From the NCBI GenBank assembly GCA_024698145.1, contig JAILRO010000061.1, forward strand, positions 1-64,000: a stretch of DNA of 64,000 nucleotides, written 5' to 3'. The notes under the pieces are model-generated. The model was not told where the DNA came from. It worked only from the letters and a program-made list of their open reading frames with translations, and did no database searches. Below are positions 61,806 to 64,000 of this stretch, one piece after another. Within the stretch, counting starts at the first letter, position 1, and each line of letters begins with the position of its first letter. This stretch comes from Lachnospiraceae bacterium (GTDB lineage: Bacteria; Bacillota; Clostridia; Lachnospirales; Lachnospiraceae). The translations under genes and the position numbers were made by a program.

Positions 61806-62562
61806 CGTCAACACCTCCCTCTACAAGCGCAAAGAAAGCGTCACGCAAATTGCTCGTATTAGTTTGCTTTCTAAGTTCCTCGGGCGTTCCGGTTGCGATA
61901 ATTGTGCCTTTATTAATCATAACTATTCTGTCGCACAAAAACTCGGCTTCTTCCATGTAGTGTGTTGAATAAAGAACACTCTTGCCGCGTTTTTTCTCTT
62001 GCTTCATAAAGTCAATTATCGACTTTGAACTTATTATATCAAGACCAAGTGTTGGCTCATCGAATATGTAAATGTCAGGGTCATGCACGAGACATCTTGC
62101 AATCGACGTACGCTGCTTTTGTCCTGTAGATAATTTTTCCACGCGGTTGTCAATAAATGATTCCATTCCGAGAACTTCACATGTCTTTTCAACCTGTTCT
62201 TTGATATATTCGCGTTCAAAACCGTAAAGCTCACCAAAAAGATTCAATGTTTCCCTTACGGTAAAACGACCATAAAGCTTGGTATTTTCGGAAAGATATC
62301 CAATATGCTTCTTAAGTTCTGTTTTGTCTGTTATCTCATTTCCTTCATTGTCAGTTATAACAACGCTTCCCTCTGTCGGCTCCATAAGAGAACCAAGCAT
62401 ACGAAGAAGTGTTGTTTTACCGGCACCATTAGGACCGAGTATTCCAAGTATCTCTCCCTGATTTGCCTCAAAACTAATGTGATTAACAGCATAGAATTCC
62501 TCTTTCTTTCCCTTTTGAAGAGTTCTTACAAACTGTTTTGTTAATCCCTTTGATTGAATCAA
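61795..62562 (-). CDS. ABC transporter ATP-binding protein, NatA-like
   Basis: 255 residues. Walker A GPNGAGKTTLLRMLGS, signature LSTGQKQRTSIARCL and Walker B IYIFDEPTLGLDIISS. LSTGQ replaces LSGGQ, as in NatA/CcmA-like ATPases. It pairs with the fused permease downstream (11-base overlap) and follows a separate CPBP protease by 4 bases. Confidence 0.94.
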   Translation of the reverse strand: MIQSKGLTKQFVRTLQKGKKEEFYAVNHISFEANQGEILGILGPNGAGKTTLLRMLGSLMEPTEGSVVITDNEGNEITDKTELKKHIGYLSENTKLYGRFTVRETLNLFGELYGFEREYIKEQVEKTCEVLGMESFIDNRVEKLSTGQKQRTSIARCLVHDPDIYIFDEPTLGLDIISSKSIIDFMKQEKKRGKSVLYSTHYMEEAEFLCDRIVMINKGTIIATGTPEELRKQTNTSNLRDAFFALVEGGVDDEL

Positions 62563-62566
62563 TTAA

Positions 62567-63580
62567 TCATCCTCCCATGTTGATTATACATATTACAAAA
62601 CATATAAGCCAACCGATGACAAGACATACATTGTTGGCATTTAATACAGGGGTATCATCATTTTTCTCTGTGAGTTTTTCCCATGTAAGTTCTTTTTGAT
62701 TGATATGCGCAATTGCATTGATCAAAAGAACCGTGAGCACAATACCTACTATAGCCATTGGCGCAAAAAGGTATATGCTTTGCAACAATTCCTTGTTGCT
62801 AGGGGTCTTATTAAGTAACTCTTCAAACGACTGACCTTCTTTGAGCGCACCAATATTTTCTAATGCATTCAACATTTTGGGTAATGCATACATATATATT
62901 GTACTCATCGAATTAAATATCATGTGCAATATCATTGTTGAAAGCAATGAATCCGTAGCCTCTGCGACAAATGCAAATACAGCACCAAGATATACTGCAT
63001 ACAGCATCTGATTAAAATTAAGATGCATCAATCCAAACGAAAGCGAGCTTACAATTATTCCCACAATAATGGATTTCTTTCTGTAGCCTGTACGCATAAT
63101 TCCTCTGTATATAAGCTCCTCGCAAAAGCCCGGCAAACAACCGATAATAATGATTGCCAGCCAGAAAGGAACATTCTGCGTCACTTCAAAAATTGCAACC
63201 GATGTCTCATTTTTTACAAAGAACTGGCTTAGTATATTAAGCACAGTTGCCATAGGTGACGAAACAAGCAGCACCAGAAGTGATAAGAAAAAAGTCGAAA
63301 TCTTGTATTTCCTGATTCGAAGATCTTCCTTAAAACTTGTGTGTGTCAAAAATATAAAAATAAATGCGCTAAAAAGAAGATACCCTTGTGTAATTAACAA
63401 CGACACAAGCGTTTGCTTATTTGAGGGAACCATGCTTTGAATGTATCTAACAAAAAAAGCAAGTGGAATCTCTAAAAGCATAAGCAGGAGGAAATACACT
63501 CCCGCCTTGTTGCTTTTTGCGCCAACGCTCTCAACACTTAAGGTATCCTGATTTTCGCTATAGTTACTATCTTCTGTCAT
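62567..63580 (-). CDS. CPBP family intramembrane metalloprotease
   Basis: About 337 residues with eight or so helices. CPBP motifs are EELIYRGIMRTGY, FGLMHLNFNQML and LSTMILHMIFNS, equivalent to the E-E-x3-R, H and H/N sites of Rce1-like proteases. The start was set at 63580 (MTEDSNYSE) with GGGAGAG; the longer frame from 63658 overlaps ridA's end. It lies directly before the ABC genes, whose permease carries its own CPBP domain. Such proteases act in peptide maturation or immunity. Confidence 0.88.
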   Translation of the reverse strand: MTEDSNYSENQDTLSVESVGAKSNKAGVYFLLLMLLEIPLAFFVRYIQSMVPSNKQTLVSLLITQGYLLFSAFIFIFLTHTSFKEDLRIRKYKISTFFLSLLVLLVSSPMATVLNILSQFFVKNETSVAIFEVTQNVPFWLAIIIIGCLPGFCEELIYRGIMRTGYRKKSIIVGIIVSSLSFGLMHLNFNQMLYAVYLGAVFAFVAEATDSLLSTMILHMIFNSMSTIYMYALPKMLNALENIGALKEGQSFEELLNKTPSNKELLQSIYLFAPMAIVGIVLTVLLINAIAHINQKELTWEKLTEKNDDTPVLNANNVCLVIGWLICFVICIINMGG

Positions 63581-63599
63581 AACATTCTCTCCCAAGGTG

Positions 63600-63980
63600 T
63601 TATTTTTTGATTGCAATTGCTTCCATCTCAATAAGAACATCCTTTGGAAGTCTGGCAACCTCTACGCACGAACGTGCAGGAAATGCACCTGTGAAATATG
63701 TAGCATAGATTTCGTTAAGTGCAGCAAAGTCATTCATATCTTTGATAAACACCGTTGTCTTAACAACATCTTCGCAAGATGAACCAGCAGCCTCAAGCAA
63801 AGCTTTCATACTGTCAAACACACGTGTTGCCTGAACTTTGATATCGCCGTTAACAACCTCGTCTGTTGCGGGATCAATAGGAACAACTCCTGATGTATAT
63901 ACCATTCCGTTTACTTCAATTGCCTGTGAATATGGGCCTATTGCCTGTGGTGCCTTGTCTGTTTTAATTACATTTTTCAT
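63600..63980 (-). CDS. ridA: RidA family reactive imine deaminase
   Basis: A 126-residue RidA (YjgF/UK114) protein that hydrolyses reactive enamine/imine intermediates such as 2-aminoacrylate. The signature is present: APQAIGPYSQAIEVNGMVYTSG and the C-terminal PARSCVEVARLPKDVLIEME with the carboxylate-binding Arg and catalytic Glu. Start at 63980 with GGAGGAC. It lies 19 bases before the CPBP gene; a functional link with the exporter is not evident. The promoter is beyond the right edge or in the last 20 bases. Confidence 0.94.
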   Translation of the reverse strand: MKNVIKTDKAPQAIGPYSQAIEVNGMVYTSGVVPIDPATDEVVNGDIKVQATRVFDSMKALLEAAGSSCEDVVKTTVFIKDMNDFAALNEIYATYFTGAFPARSCVEVARLPKDVLIEMEAIAIKK

Positions 63981-64000
63981 TATTATGTCCTCCATATTTT

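Overview
The window looks like chromosome of a low-GC, anaerobic, motile Clostridia, most likely Lachnospiraceae. Supporting signs are T-box leaders on trp genes, a two-gene SufC-SufB system, an Agr-type cyclic peptide quorum system, a YjfB-type motility peptide, chemotaxis genes, many Big_2/MBG-type surface proteins, and programmed frameshifting in prfB. The genus is inference. Almost everything is on the minus strand; the exceptions are an MCP (2677-4425) and a metallo-hydrolase/diguanylate cyclase pair (40901-42666). No rRNA, tRNA, CRISPR array or intact transposon was seen. The only mobile-element trace is a truncated Rpn-type fragment.

Layout. 1-2452: an agr locus transcribed agrA-agrC-agrD-agrB, with agrB cut by the window edge and agrD only 49 codons long. 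2677-4425: chemoreceptor. 4482-9869: a five-gene run (EcsC-like, variant HD-GYP, glycosyltransferase fused to an aldo/keto-reductase-like domain, trigger-factor-like lipoprotein, endonuclease III). 9988-15838: trpEGCFBA behind a tryptophan T-box. 15880-21324: sufC-sufB, a membrane HD-GYP protein, surE and a LysR regulator. 21473-22860: trpD alone behind its own tryptophan T-box. 22895-28492: EAL protein with a small secreted protein; TlpA/CXXC peptide/4Fe-4S membrane protein/dipeptidase. 28656-32750: GntR-controlled ABC exporter. 32930-34773: LytTR regulator, DUF3021 membrane protein, DegV. 34829-48380: surface-protein region with three large secreted proteins, a CHASE2 nucleotide cyclase and a FecR-domain protein. 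48431-56638: dCMP deaminase, lysC, hom, cheW, prfB, secA, hpf. 57270-63980: NlpC/P60 cell-wall hydrolase, YjfB, alpha/beta hydrolase, ABC-2/CPBP export module, RidA.

How it fits together. The most interesting theme is cell-surface control. Two of the large secreted proteins have promoters carrying the same pair of 9-bp direct repeats at 21-bp spacing, at an identical distance (32 bp) from a TATAAT. That is the geometry of LytTR (AgrA/ComE/VirR) operators. Two LytTR regulators lie in the window: AgrA, and a small LytTR paired with DUF3021 just downstream of one adhesin. A different perfect 9-N12-9 repeat sits in front of agrD. Cyclic nucleotide signalling is also dense (one GGDEF, one EAL, two HD-GYP, one class III cyclase). 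A second theme is tryptophan: all seven trp genes are present in two separate T-box transcription units.

Translation starts were moved from the longest ORF to the best Shine-Dalgarno-supported codon where the two disagreed, and the entry says so. All domain assignments are by eye.
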